Positions 6,896 to 13,026 are shown, counted from the first letter of the stretch. The stretch is DNA of 13,615 nt from an uncultured Clostridia bacterium (GCA_947088195.1 CAMUFS010000048.1:1-13615); one strand, 5' to 3'. The notes: generated from the sequence alone by a model not told the origin. Translations and numbers: made by a program.

Positions 6896-7687
6896 CTAAA
6901 ATAGCTCGTCTAATAAAATATAATATTTTATTTTATCCCAGTCTGGGGTTATTTTAAGTATATCAAATAAAATGTTAGGATCAAAGATTTCCCATGTGCC
7001 GCTGCCATATTTTCCATCTATGTTATGCTTAAGACTGCGATAACACAGCGCAATGTCTTGGTATTTGTCAGCATATCCCATTTTGCTTAGATCAATAAAA
7101 CCGCTAAGCTTTCCATGATTTGCAAAAATATTTGGCAGACAGAAATCCCCGTGGGATAGTACATATTCTTCCTTTGGTTTATTCTGCACCAGCCAGTCAA
7201 GCAGCTCCTCTGGATCTTTGAAGCCTTCCTCACCGAAGGTCTCTGGTTCCACATTATCCAGATCTACAAGCCCCAAATGAACTTGACGTGTTGCCATTTC
7301 CAGCTTTTTTTCTATGCTGCTGTCGAATGTACAATCTGATATATCTGTTTGCCATAACATGGTCAAACCTTCTGTCAGTATAGATAGTAGTTGCTCAGGA
7401 TTCTTCATATAATTCTCTTCACAGACCATCTTTCCTGAAATTTTTGACATAAGCAGATAACTCTTCTCCTCATGCTCTTCATAGTATAAAACCTCTGGCA
7501 CAGGAATTTTTCCCTTCAGCCATTCCATAATCTGCACTTCGCGTCGTGATTCTTCGTCAATCTCCCGAATTTTTAATACTTTATCTTGGAACAACAATAC
7601 CGATGCCGATGACATTCCTATTTGATCGATGGTATAGTCGGTGCCAATTATTTTTTTTATCCTGTTTGGTATCTGTATTATATCCAT
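6896..7687 (-). CDS. APH(3')-like aminoglycoside phosphotransferase
   Basis: From the ATG at 7687 the product is 263 residues, nearly the 264 of APH(3')-IIIa. Seen: Lys39 in VLKI and Glu50 of the ATP site, the catalytic loop LSHGDFCLPNIF with Asp181 and Asn186, the metal-binding Asp199 in FIDLSKMG, ADKYQDIALCYRSL, and a C-terminus DWDKIKYYILLDELF that closely resembles APH(3')-IIIa, including acidic residues and a terminal Phe that bind the drug in that enzyme. The family transfers phosphate from ATP to the 3'-OH of kanamycin- and neomycin-type drugs; activity here is inferred. A longer frame starts upstream at 7750, but it runs through a terminator and only ATG 7687 has an AAGGA box (9 nt away). 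A weak promoter (TTGGCT, 16 nt, AATAAT) may overlap that terminator. No mobile-element sequence adjoins, so it may be intrinsic. Confidence 0.88.
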   Translation of the reverse strand: MDIIQIPNRIKKIIGTDYTIDQIGMSSASVLLFQDKVLKIREIDEESRREVQIMEWLKGKIPVPEVLYYEEHEEKSYLLMSKISGKMVCEENYMKNPEQLLSILTEGLTMLWQTDISDCTFDSSIEKKLEMATRQVHLGLVDLDNVEPETFGEEGFKDPEELLDWLVQNKPKEEYVLSHGDFCLPNIFANHGKLSGFIDLSKMGYADKYQDIALCYRSLKHNIDGKYGSGTWEIFDPNILFDILKITPDWDKIKYYILLDELF

Positions 7688-7724
7688 TTTCTGAGTTCCT
7701 TTTTTCAGATTATTTTGAAATAAT

Positions 7725-7761
7725 AAAATGAGCCAACACAAGCTATGCATTAGCTCACTTT
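7725..7761 (-). terminator. Rho-independent terminator of the pRiA4b-like gene
   Basis: On the minus strand AAAGTGAGCTAA (7750-7761) pairs with TTGGCTCATTTT (7725-7736) around a 13-nt loop, giving a 12-bp stem with two G-U pairs, followed by TATTATTT. It lies 32 nt after the stop of the gene at 7793-9331 and before the aminoglycoside phosphotransferase start, so the two genes are probably separate transcription units. Confidence 0.7.
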
Positions 7762-7792
7762 ATTTATTACAATTTGTCCACTTTGCAGAAAA

Positions 7793-9331
7793 TTACCAAT
7801 CATCCATATTATACTGATTTGGAGCATCTCCTTTGCTTTTAATTACTGTTGGCTGTGCAGTCTGTTCTTCCACAATTCGAAGTATTTTACATTGAAATAC
7901 CCATTCATCTCCAAAATCAAATAAATATTTAAATAAATCTCCCTTTAATAGATTTAATTGATTTAATTTATATTTTTTTGTTTGCAGTGGCGTATCAGAA
8001 ATTTGCGGTGAAAAATATGCATCCTTATCACTCCAGCATACATTATCCATAAAAAATGCATGTGCATGATCGTCATCAAAATCAAACGCTTCTATAATCG
8101 CTTCATGAAGCTGAAATAACGTTGCTTTTCCTGAGATTTTTATATGGCGGTAGCAGCCAGCATAAAGAGAGACGCTAATTATATAGGATTCTTCCTGCTT
8201 GGCATGGATGGAGGTCACTTTTGCGCTCTTTTTTTCTGTGTTTTTTTCGGACTGATATGCCATATCCATCTCCGCAGTTATATTCCACAATTCTTTTTCG
8301 TTCATATAAAAATGTTCATAAAATTCATACTCTGCTTCCTGGAGCATCGGGAGTTTTTTCTTCATGCTAAGCGGAATTTTAAGCTTCTTGCAAAACATGT
8401 TTACAAATGCATAAGTTCTATCATCGCGCACCATAATTTGCTTTGGGCATATGCCCTGCTGTATCAGTGCATTAATAAAAGAATTTAACAACCCTTCTGG
8501 ATTTTCTTCATAATGTATTGCCAAATCAACAGGAAGCATATAATTGCTGGATGTCTCTAAGGCTAACAATAACATTGGATAATATGGTATATCCTCTTCT
8601 TCATTTTGAATTGGCCTATAAAACCGCAATAGACCACATTCCCACACACCTGTCTTTTTTATCTTTTTTAAATTGGCAATGCCAATCTCATTGCTTGCCT
8701 GTGGAGTTGGCCAAAGCTTTGGCTTTGGCTCTGGCAGTTCTTGAAATTGCATCTTATATATGCCATCTATTTTTTCAAATACAGCAATTTCCTGAGTCTT
8801 ATCATCTATTTGCTTCAGTCCTAATTCATGCGGCCATTTTGTTTTCAAAAGATTGGACAATTCTATTGCAGCAGAAAGCGCTTCACAGAGCATTGCCTTT
8901 TCTTTATCATCCTCTATCTTCCACGGATAATAGCCCGAAACACATTTGATAAACTGGGGAAATGCATTTTTTCCACTCAGCCTTATGCCAAAAGAGCGCG
9001 CATAATCTATAATTTCTTTGTAATCCCAGGGTGTCAATGCATGTTTTCCTTCAAAAGTACACAACAAACAATTTTGCCCAATAAGGCTTTCCTGATATTC
9101 TATGGTCCACCAAGTATTGCTGGCCTCTAGTATTGTGCGAAGGCTATTTAACCCCTGCTCTCCTATATATAATTCCAATCCATAATTTGCCCTGTCAGAA
9201 TTTACGATGCTGATATAACCAAGCTCTCCTGTTGACAATTTTACGGCAAAGATTGTGTCCTCTGACATTTTTTCCCAAAGCTTTGTTTTTCTGTATTCAA
9301 ATGCAAGTCTGAATAATTCATCAGAAATCAT
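7793..9331 (-). CDS. pRiA4b ORF-3-like protein with a long N-terminal region
   Basis: From the ATG at 9331 the protein has 512 residues. The last 130 or so (about 382-512; YIISVSLYAGCYRHIKISGKATLFQLHEAI, then AFDFDDDHAHAF, then LFKYLFDFGDEWVFQCKIL) form a pRiA4b ORF-3-like domain, a conserved fold of unknown function first noted on an Agrobacterium rhizogenes plasmid. The N-terminal ~370 residues are soluble and mixed alpha/beta, with no motif I can assign; they resemble the DUF-type regions fused to this domain in other Clostridia. An in-frame ATG exists at 9379, but AAGGAG lies 7 nt before the ATG at 9331, which decides the start. The gene is followed by a terminator and is likely monocistronic. 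No enzyme motif or membrane segment is visible. Confidence 0.8.
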   Translation of the reverse strand: MISDELFRLAFEYRKTKLWEKMSEDTIFAVKLSTGELGYISIVNSDRANYGLELYIGEQGLNSLRTILEASNTWWTIEYQESLIGQNCLLCTFEGKHALTPWDYKEIIDYARSFGIRLSGKNAFPQFIKCVSGYYPWKIEDDKEKAMLCEALSAAIELSNLLKTKWPHELGLKQIDDKTQEIAVFEKIDGIYKMQFQELPEPKPKLWPTPQASNEIGIANLKKIKKTGVWECGLLRFYRPIQNEEEDIPYYPMLLLALETSSNYMLPVDLAIHYEENPEGLLNSFINALIQQGICPKQIMVRDDRTYAFVNMFCKKLKIPLSMKKKLPMLQEAEYEFYEHFYMNEKELWNITAEMDMAYQSEKNTEKKSAKVTSIHAKQEESYIISVSLYAGCYRHIKISGKATLFQLHEAIIEAFDFDDDHAHAFFMDNVCWSDKDAYFSPQISDTPLQTKKYKLNQLNLLKGDLFKYLFDFGDEWVFQCKILRIVEEQTAQPTVIKSKGDAPNQYNMDDW

Positions 9332-9465
9332 ACATTTTCTCCTTATTTTATATAAAAGATACTTTATCTCTTTTATCATACCATATTTCGCAGAGAAAAT
9401 ATATATCTATTTCTGGCTTTTTCTGTCCACTTATTACAGATACTATTTATAACTTTATATTTGCT

Positions 9466-9813
9466 TTATGCATTTCCGCTTCTTATCAGCTTGGACAAGT
9501 ACGCTAAAACGCGATCAAAAAATTGATTTCTTTGTTCCTTGCTGCTGTTTGCCACATAATAATCCAAATTAAAATCCATAACATTACTGCTTACGCCTGT
9601 AATTAAATAAGTGGGGTCCATTCCATATGTATGATATAATGCCAAAAGCTTATCTACTGAAAGCCCAGTGGCTCCTGCTTCAAGCTTACGGTAATGCTCT
9701 TCTGTGATGTCAAGTACTTTTGCAATCTCTGCCTTATCTACATTCATGTTTGTCCTAGATTCTCGCAGGCGTTTTCCGATTTGTATATTTATATTTTTTC
9801 TTTCCGTTTTCAT
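9466..9813 (-). CDS. XRE-family helix-turn-helix transcriptional regulator
   Basis: The 115-residue protein has a Cro/C1-type helix-turn-helix at about residues 11-65 (IGKRLRESRTNMNVDKAEIAKVLDITEEHYRKLEAGATGLSVDKLLALYHTYGMDPTYLITG), with the usual LEAG segment in the recognition part. The remaining ~45 residues (DYYVANSSKEQRNQFFDRVLAYLSKLI) are helical and may serve dimerisation. AGAGGTG precedes the ATG on the minus strand. Such small regulators usually repress their own or neighbouring promoters; no clear operator is seen. It stands between the pRiA4b-like gene and the accessory stretch at 9814-10620, so it could belong to the remains of a mobile element, but this is inference. Confidence 0.88.
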   Translation of the reverse strand: MKTERKNINIQIGKRLRESRTNMNVDKAEIAKVLDITEEHYRKLEAGATGLSVDKLLALYHTYGMDPTYLITGVSSNVMDFNLDYYVANSSKEQRNQFFDRVLAYLSKLIRSGNA

Positions 9814-10010
9814 GATTTACACCTCTTTTCTGATATAAATCATAACAACGGATAGAATAAATCCATAGGCCAGTAAATAACCCAATAGACATTATTTTTT
9901 AGCCGTTTTGATTATTCTATAAATTGTATTTTTATTTTATTTGCAAGAGATAAGCTATTTATTCAGTAGAATCAAGTAAATATAGGGATTGTGATATATA
10001 AGAACGGTTG

Positions 10011-10031
10011 TTTACACGGATTTTACACGGA
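10011..10031. repeat. Tandem pair of TTTACACGGA
   Basis: TTTACACGGA occurs at 10011-10020 and again at 10022-10031, one base apart, giving an 11-nt period that is about one helical turn. It lies in a gene-poor accessory stretch. A protein-binding or recombination site is possible; nothing else supports it. Confidence 0.4.
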
Positions 10032-10083
10032 ATGAACACACAACAGCGTTGATGTAACCATTTTTGACGGATATATCCTATGA

Positions 10084-10245
10084 ATTGACTGTAATGTAGC
10101 GGAAGATGGATTGAGGACTCCTCCCTGTTCTCAATGTGAGTTGGATGCGCTGGCAATAGACGAACTACTTGAATATGCCCGATTAACATTTGATGGTAAT
10201 TTGCAGATGTGGGTGGATGCGGAGGACAGTTTAGGACTGTGGTAG
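10084..10245 (+). pseudogene. Probable remnant of an unrecognised gene
   Basis: An open frame from 10084 to the TAG at 10243-10245 reads IDCNVAEDGL, then CSQCELDALAIDELLEYARL and TFDGNLQMWVDAEDSLGLW. The composition looks like real protein (acidic, with a CxxC and an amphipathic helix), but there is no ATG start with a ribosome binding site, and a stop lies just upstream at 10081. It looks like the 3' end of a decayed gene, perhaps left by a mobile element. I do not recognise the family. It could also be a chance frame. Confidence 0.35.
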
Positions 10246-10260
10246 ATAACGTAAAAACAC

Positions 10261-10289
10261 TTGAAATTTGCAAAAATCAATGCTATAAT
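10261..10289 (+). promoter_or_regulatory. Promoter of the antisense (antitoxin) RNA
   Basis: TTGAAA at 10261-10266 and TATAAT at 10284-10289 are 17 nt apart, and a TG one base before the -10 box makes it an extended -10 promoter. It is the best promoter by consensus in the window. It points toward the 3' end of the minus-strand toxin gene. No open frame with a ribosome binding site follows, so the product should be a small RNA starting near 10296. Confidence 0.75.
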
Positions 10290-10295
10290 GTATAT

Positions 10296-10332
10296 ATAAA
10301 AAGGGAAAGCACCCATTCCAAAGTGGATGCTC
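10296..10332 (-). terminator. Probable terminator of the toxin mRNA
   Basis: On the minus strand AGCATCCA pairs with TGGGTGCT (one T-G wobble) around an 8-nt loop, followed by TTCCCTTTTTATATATA. On the plus strand the same wobble position is a C-A mismatch, so the structure is tuned for the minus strand. It would end a toxin mRNA with a 3' untranslated region of about 90 nt, all covered by the antisense RNA. Confidence 0.55.
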
Positions 10333-10363
10333 CTAAATTGAGTTAAATGTCCTTACGGACACT

Positions 10364-10401
10364 GCCTCTCTCGTGGACCAGACGAGGGAGGCTTATTTTT
10401 T
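10364..10401 (+). terminator. Intrinsic terminator of the antisense RNA
   Basis: GCCTCTCTCGT (10364-10374) pairs with ACGAGGGAGGC (10382-10392) across a 7-nt loop, 11 pairs with one T-G wobble, followed by TTATTTTTT. The T tract exists only on the plus strand side. The T run overlaps the toxin stop codon and its final lysine codons. Confidence 0.85.
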
Positions 10402-10512
10402 ACGCTTGTTTCTCTTATTGAGAAAGACAAGCAACGCAATAACAAAGCTACCGAAAGCAATTAGCAACGCTAATATCTCGATGAAAATCGAAATAATTTC
10501 AAAAGCTGTCAT
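10393..10512 (-). CDS. Type I toxin, TxpA-like 'putative holin-like toxin' (39 aa)
   Basis: ATG at 10512 opens a 39-residue frame: MTAFEIISIFIEILALLIAF, then GSFVIALLVFLNKRNKRKK. It has a short N-terminus, one hydrophobic helix over about residues 5-31 and a basic tail NKRNKRKK, the plan of the TxpA/BsrG-type membrane toxins often annotated as 'putative holin-like toxin' in Firmicutes. AAAGGAGGTGA, a near-perfect Shine-Dalgarno, lies 6-7 nt before the ATG. Its leader contains CCTCCT (complement of 10558-10563), which can pair with the AGGAGG of the ribosome binding site (complement of 10521-10526), and a CCGG-CTTG-CCGG hairpin between them, so translation is probably blocked in the primary transcript. 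A convergent RNA overlaps its 3' end. Such peptides harm the membrane or wall when overproduced. The toxicity here is inferred. Confidence 0.85.
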   Translation of the reverse strand: MTAFEIISIFIEILALLIAFGSFVIALLVFLNKRNKRKK

Positions 10513-10597
10513 AAACGTCACCTCCTTTCTATGTACTCCGGCAAGCCGGGATAAGCTAGGAGGCTACCACCCTGTCATGGATACTTTCCATAAATGG

Positions 10598-10626
10598 ATT
10601 ATACCATATTCCTGATAATATGTATA
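10598..10626 (-). promoter_or_regulatory. Promoter of the toxin gene
   Basis: On the minus strand a perfect TATAAT (complement of 10598-10603) follows TATACA (complement of 10621-10626) at 17 nt. Transcription would begin near 10590, at an ATGGA-AAGTA-TCCAT hairpin close to the 5' end, leaving a leader of about 78 nt before the toxin ATG. Stable 5' ends and sequestered ribosome binding sites are typical of type I toxin mRNAs. Confidence 0.6.
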
Positions 10627-10800
10627 TGTAAATTAAAATTTTCCAACAAAAAAGAAATCTTACGTAGTCTAATAAAAATATGAAAAGAATTGTACAATAT
10701 ACAAGACTGTTGGCGTGGAATTGTGGTAAAATTGTGATATTGGAGGAAGTAAAAATTTATACTAGCGATCAGTGTCCTTTTAATTTTTCAAAGATATAGC
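10627..10800. other. Spacer without a recognisable gene
   Basis: This AT-rich stretch holds no credible frame. Two items are visible: the palindromic TTGTA-CAATA-TACAA at 10690-10704, which could be an operator, and a GGAGG at 10742-10746 behind a TAAAAT box (10727-10732) that is not followed by a start codon. Both may be chance. Confidence 0.4.
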
Positions 10801-10829
10801 TTGACTCAAGAAGAAAAATGGTGTATATA
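10801..10829 (+). promoter_or_regulatory. Promoter of the metK leader
   Basis: TTGACT at 10801-10806 and TATATA at 10824-10829 are 17 nt apart. The predicted start near 10836 lies about 30 nt before the SAM-I aptamer, as expected for S-box leaders. Confidence 0.65.
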
Positions 10830-10865
10830 TAAGATATGAGAAAAGTTCATATTTGATTATATTCC

Positions 10866-10973
10866 CTTATTCAGAGTGATGGAGATACAAAGGATCTGTG
10901 AAGTCACGGCAACCCCTATGTGAGGAAGGTGCCAACCTGAGCGGTATATGCCTATGGCAAATCGAACAATAAG
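10866..10973 (+). promoter_or_regulatory. SAM-I riboswitch (S-box) aptamer
   Basis: The closing helix P1 is CTTATT (10866-10871) with AATAAG (10968-10973). Between them are the S-box hallmarks: CAGAG..GATGGAG, GTGAAGTCACGGCAACC, GAAGGTGCCAACCTG and the final ATGCCTATGGCA hairpin with ATCGAACAATAAG. SAM-I aptamers bind S-adenosylmethionine and switch off genes for methionine or SAM synthesis. Here AAGTGGATT (10971-10979), which includes the end of P1, can pair with AGTCCATTT (10995-11003) as an antiterminator, so SAM binding should free the terminator. The target is metK, the SAM synthetase. Confidence 0.95.
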
Positions 10974-10994
10974 TGGATTTGATACGTAATATCG

Positions 10995-11019
10995 AGTCCA
11001 TTTAAATGGACTTTTTTTT
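10995..11019 (+). terminator. Riboswitch-controlled terminator
   Basis: AGTCCATTTAAATGGACT is a perfect palindrome followed by eight T's. Its 5' arm is the partner of the antiterminator strand that overlaps P1 of the SAM-I aptamer, so the two folds exclude one another. It is the expression platform for metK. Confidence 0.92.
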
Positions 11020-11272
11020 ATGCGCAGACTTGTGCAGAGGAAATGTGCCACTAGCGTGGTGCACAGGTCGCACGGTGAGTAGGGAGATAAAGACTTCCCT
11101 ACTCGATTGCACGGGGATGTTAGAAAATGTATTGTTGGTACAGCATGCATCCTGCGTGACAAGGGATACAGTTTATTGATTTTGTGTGAGAGCCTTCACA
11201 CAGCATTTGTGCCTGTGCGCTGTTTGGCACAAATTGTTTTAGTCAGAAAATGGCGCAGAAATGAGGATAGAG
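11020..11272 (+). promoter_or_regulatory. Long hairpin-rich leader between the riboswitch and metK
   Basis: About 250 nt separate the riboswitch terminator from the metK start and hold no credible gene. Four hairpins are visible: GTGCCAC..GTGGTGCAC near 11045-11063, GAGTAGGGA..TCCCTACTC at 11076-11104, TGTGTGA..TCACACA at 11183-11202, and the perfect 9-bp ATTTGTGCC..GGCACAAAT at 11205-11234. The last is followed by TGTTTT, too weak for a sure terminator. The first two belong to a repeat that recurs at 12959. S-box genes usually start sooner after the terminator, so an added layer of control or an inserted repeat is possible. Confidence 0.5.
11041..11108 (+). repeat. Hairpin repeat, copy A
   Basis: This copy begins AAATGTGCCACTA and ends CTACTCGATT, with the stem GAGTAGGGA..TCCCTACTC inside. 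Copy B at 12959-13026 has the same orientation, the same length (68 nt), the same start and end and the same internal hairpin. The family is not one I recognise. Confidence 0.65.
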
Positions 11273-12454
11273 ATGGAGAAGAGATTATTTACATCAGAAT
11301 CAGTAACAGAGGGACATCCTGATAAAATGTGTGATCAGATTTCCGATGCGATTCTTGACGCGCTGATGGAACAGGACCCCATGAGCCGTGTGGCATGTGA
11401 AACCTGCACAAATACAGGTTTTGTTATGGTAATGGGAGAGATCACGACAAAGGCGTATGTGGATATTCCAAAGATTGTCCGTGAGACAGTAAAAGAGATT
11501 GGCTATGATCGTTCAGAATATGGCTTTGATGGGAATACTTGTGCAGTGCTGACGGCGATTGATGAGCAGTCTACGGATATTGCTATGGGTGTTGATAAGG
11601 CGTTGGAGGCGAAGGAAGGCGTTTTGACTGATAATCTGGATACTGGCGCAGGGGATCAGGGCATGATGTTTGGCTATGCGACAAATGAGACGGAGGAGTT
11701 TATGCCATATCCTATTGCTCTGGCTCATAAGCTTGCAAGACAGTTGACAAAAGTACGCAAAGATGGTACATTAAAGTATCTTCGTCCAGACGGAAAGACA
11801 CAGGTGACAGTAGAATATGATGAAAATAACAAGCCAATTCATCTTAATGCGGTGGTTTGTTCTACACAGCATGATCCAGATGTGACACAAGAGCAGATAC
11901 ATAGTGATATTAAGAAATATGTATTTGATGAAATTCTGCCTACAGAGCTTGTGGATGAGAATACAAAATTCTTTATCAATCCGACTGGAAGATTTGTGAT
12001 CGGTGGTCCAAATGGAGACAGCGGCTTAACTGGTAGAAAGATAATTGTAGATACTTATGGTGGATATGCGCGTCATGGCGGCGGAGCTTTTTCTGGAAAG
12101 GACTGCACAAAGGTGGATCGCTCTGCGGCATATGCAGCTAGATATGTAGCTAAAAATATGGTGGCAGCAGGATTGGCAGATCGGTGTGAGGTTCAGCTTT
12201 CCTATGCGATTGGAGTGGCGCAGCCTACCTCTGTTATGGTAGATACATTTGGGACAGGAAAGCTTTCTGATGAGCGGTTAGTGGAGATTATCCGCGAGAA
12301 TTTTGATCTGCGTCCAGCAGGAATTATCCGTATGCTTAATCTGCGTCGTCCAATTTACAAGCAGACAGCGGCATATGGGCATTTTGGGCGCAACGATCTG
12401 GATCTGCCTTGGGAGAAGCTTGACAAGGTGGAGCTTCTTAAGAAATACTTGTAG
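11273..12454 (+). CDS. metK: S-adenosylmethionine synthetase
   Basis: MetK joins methionine and ATP to give S-adenosylmethionine, the main methyl donor, in the cytoplasm. The 393-residue product is normal length and carries the family signatures: EGHPDK at 13-18, GAGDQG at 125-130, KDGTLKYLRPDGKTQVTVEY, FVIGGPNGDSGLTGRKIIVDTYGG, and GGGAFSGKDCTKVDRSAAY from about 269. It should be active. An in-frame ATG lies four codons upstream at 11261, but GAGGAT (11263-11268) sits between them, and homologues begin MEKRLFTSESVTEGHPDK, so 11273 is chosen. Control by SAM is built in through the S-box upstream, giving product feedback. A hemerythrin gene follows after 27 nt and probably shares the transcript. 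Confidence 0.97.
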   Translation: MEKRLFTSESVTEGHPDKMCDQISDAILDALMEQDPMSRVACETCTNTGFVMVMGEITTKAYVDIPKIVRETVKEIGYDRSEYGFDGNTCAVLTAIDEQSTDIAMGVDKALEAKEGVLTDNLDTGAGDQGMMFGYATNETEEFMPYPIALAHKLARQLTKVRKDGTLKYLRPDGKTQVTVEYDENNKPIHLNAVVCSTQHDPDVTQEQIHSDIKKYVFDEILPTELVDENTKFFINPTGRFVIGGPNGDSGLTGRKIIVDTYGGYARHGGGAFSGKDCTKVDRSAAYAARYVAKNMVAAGLADRCEVQLSYAIGVAQPTSVMVDTFGTGKLSDERLVEIIRENFDLRPAGIIRMLNLRRPIYKQTAAYGHFGRNDLDLPWEKLDKVELLKKYL

Positions 12455-12481
12455 AGAGATTGCAGAGAGGAGATTGGTGCT

Positions 12482-12877
12482 ATGTATGAGATGAAACAGG
12501 AGTATTTTACTGGTATTCCATTTGTTGATGAGGAGCATAAGCAGTTGTTTGCTTATGCAGATGAAGCATATGAGCTTTTGCATGATGAATTTATACCAGA
12601 TAAATATGATCGTATCGTGGCGATTCTGACACAGCTTCGTGATTATACAAAAAAGCATTTTTCACATGAGGAGGCTTATATGGAGTCGATCCAGTATAAG
12701 CGTATATTTACACAGAAGATACAACATCAAGAATTTATTGATAAGCTGGATAGCATTGATATAGACAGCATTGATGCCGGAGAAGATCAGGACGGCGCGA
12801 TACAGGATATCCTTACATTTCTTACAGATTGGTTAGTGCATCATATTCTGGAGCTTGATACATTAATAGGAAAATAA
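12482..12877 (+). CDS. Bacteriohemerythrin
   Basis: The 131-residue protein is a single-domain hemerythrin, a four-helix bundle that binds O2 or handles iron through a di-iron site. Ligands seen: His19 (VDEEHKQLF), His59 and Glu63 (HFSHEEAYM), His82 (QHQEF), and His121 with Asp126 (HHILELD). In the usual HxxxH pair of the third helix, the first histidine is replaced by Gln78 (FTQKIQHQEF), so one iron would lose a ligand. An acidic stretch DSIDIDSIDAGEDQD joins helices three and four. ATG 12482 has GAGAGGAG about 9 nt upstream. It lies behind metK and ends at a strong terminator, so it is likely under SAM-riboswitch control, although an internal promoter cannot be excluded. Confidence 0.92.
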   Translation: MYEMKQEYFTGIPFVDEEHKQLFAYADEAYELLHDEFIPDKYDRIVAILTQLRDYTKKHFSHEEAYMESIQYKRIFTQKIQHQEFIDKLDSIDIDSIDAGEDQDGAIQDILTFLTDWLVHHILELDTLIGK

Positions 12878-12905
12878 GTTTATTTTCGATGGAGCACAAA
12901 AAAGA

Positions 12906-12942
12906 GGACTGGAACGACAATAATATTGTTCCAGTCCTTTTT
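12906..12942 (+). terminator. Intrinsic terminator of the metK-hemerythrin unit
   Basis: GGACTGGAAC (12906-12915) pairs perfectly with GTTCCAGTCC (12928-12937) around a 12-nt loop, followed by TTTTT and preceded by A-rich sequence, so it could work on both strands. It lies 28 nt after the hemerythrin stop. Confidence 0.92.
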
Positions 12943-12958
12943 AGTATTCATACAGAAG

Positions 12959-13026
12959 AAATATGCCACTAATGGGGCCATGAGTTGCAGCGAGCAGGGG
13001 AAGATGAGGCTTCTCCCTACTCGATT
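12959..13026 (+). repeat. Hairpin repeat, copy B
   Basis: This copy begins AAATATGCCACTA and ends CTACTCGATT. Its stem pairs GAGCAGGGGAAG with CTTCTCCCTACTC, imperfectly. It lies between the metK-hemerythrin terminator and the end of the convergent hemolysin III gene. Neither strand has a T run after the stem, so it is not an intrinsic terminator. It matches copy A in the metK leader, about 1.9 kb away. Confidence 0.65.

Larger units (their letters stand above)
10296..10401 (+). ncRNA. Putative RatA-like antisense antitoxin RNA
   Basis: A strong promoter lies just upstream and a strong intrinsic terminator ends the segment, giving a predicted RNA of about 105 nt. It contains a small TGTCC-TTAC-GGACA hairpin (10349-10362) and the terminator stem. 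It is complementary to the 3' untranslated region and the last codons of the 39-aa toxin gene on the other strand. This convergent, 3'-overlapping arrangement is that of txpA/RatA type I systems in Bacillus. Transcription is inferred from the signals. Confidence 0.6.

Noticed and set aside
7688..7750. Longer N-terminus for the aminoglycoside phosphotransferase
   Set aside because: The extension runs through a terminator and exceeds the family length; ATG 7687 has a ribosome binding site and gives a near-exact APH(3') length.
8518..8949. Plus-strand frame of 143 codons opposite the pRiA4b-like gene
   Set aside because: It lies entirely within a well-supported minus-strand gene, lacks a ribosome binding site and has low-complexity, shadow-like composition.
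9332..9379. Longer N-terminus for the pRiA4b-like protein
   Set aside because: AAGGAG lies right before ATG 9331, inside the extension, which makes the longer start unlikely.
9959..10273. Minus-strand frame of 104 codons in the accessory spacer
   Set aside because: There is no ribosome binding site, the composition is implausible, and it is antisense to a frame with more protein-like sequence.
10690..10704. TTGTA-CAATA-TACAA as a repressor operator
   Set aside because: It is a single short AT-rich palindrome, 97 nt upstream of the metK promoter, with no second copy; chance is likely.
11205..11245. Second intrinsic terminator before metK
   Set aside because: The stem is perfect, but the following TGTTTTAG is a poor T tract, so it is noted only as a leader hairpin.
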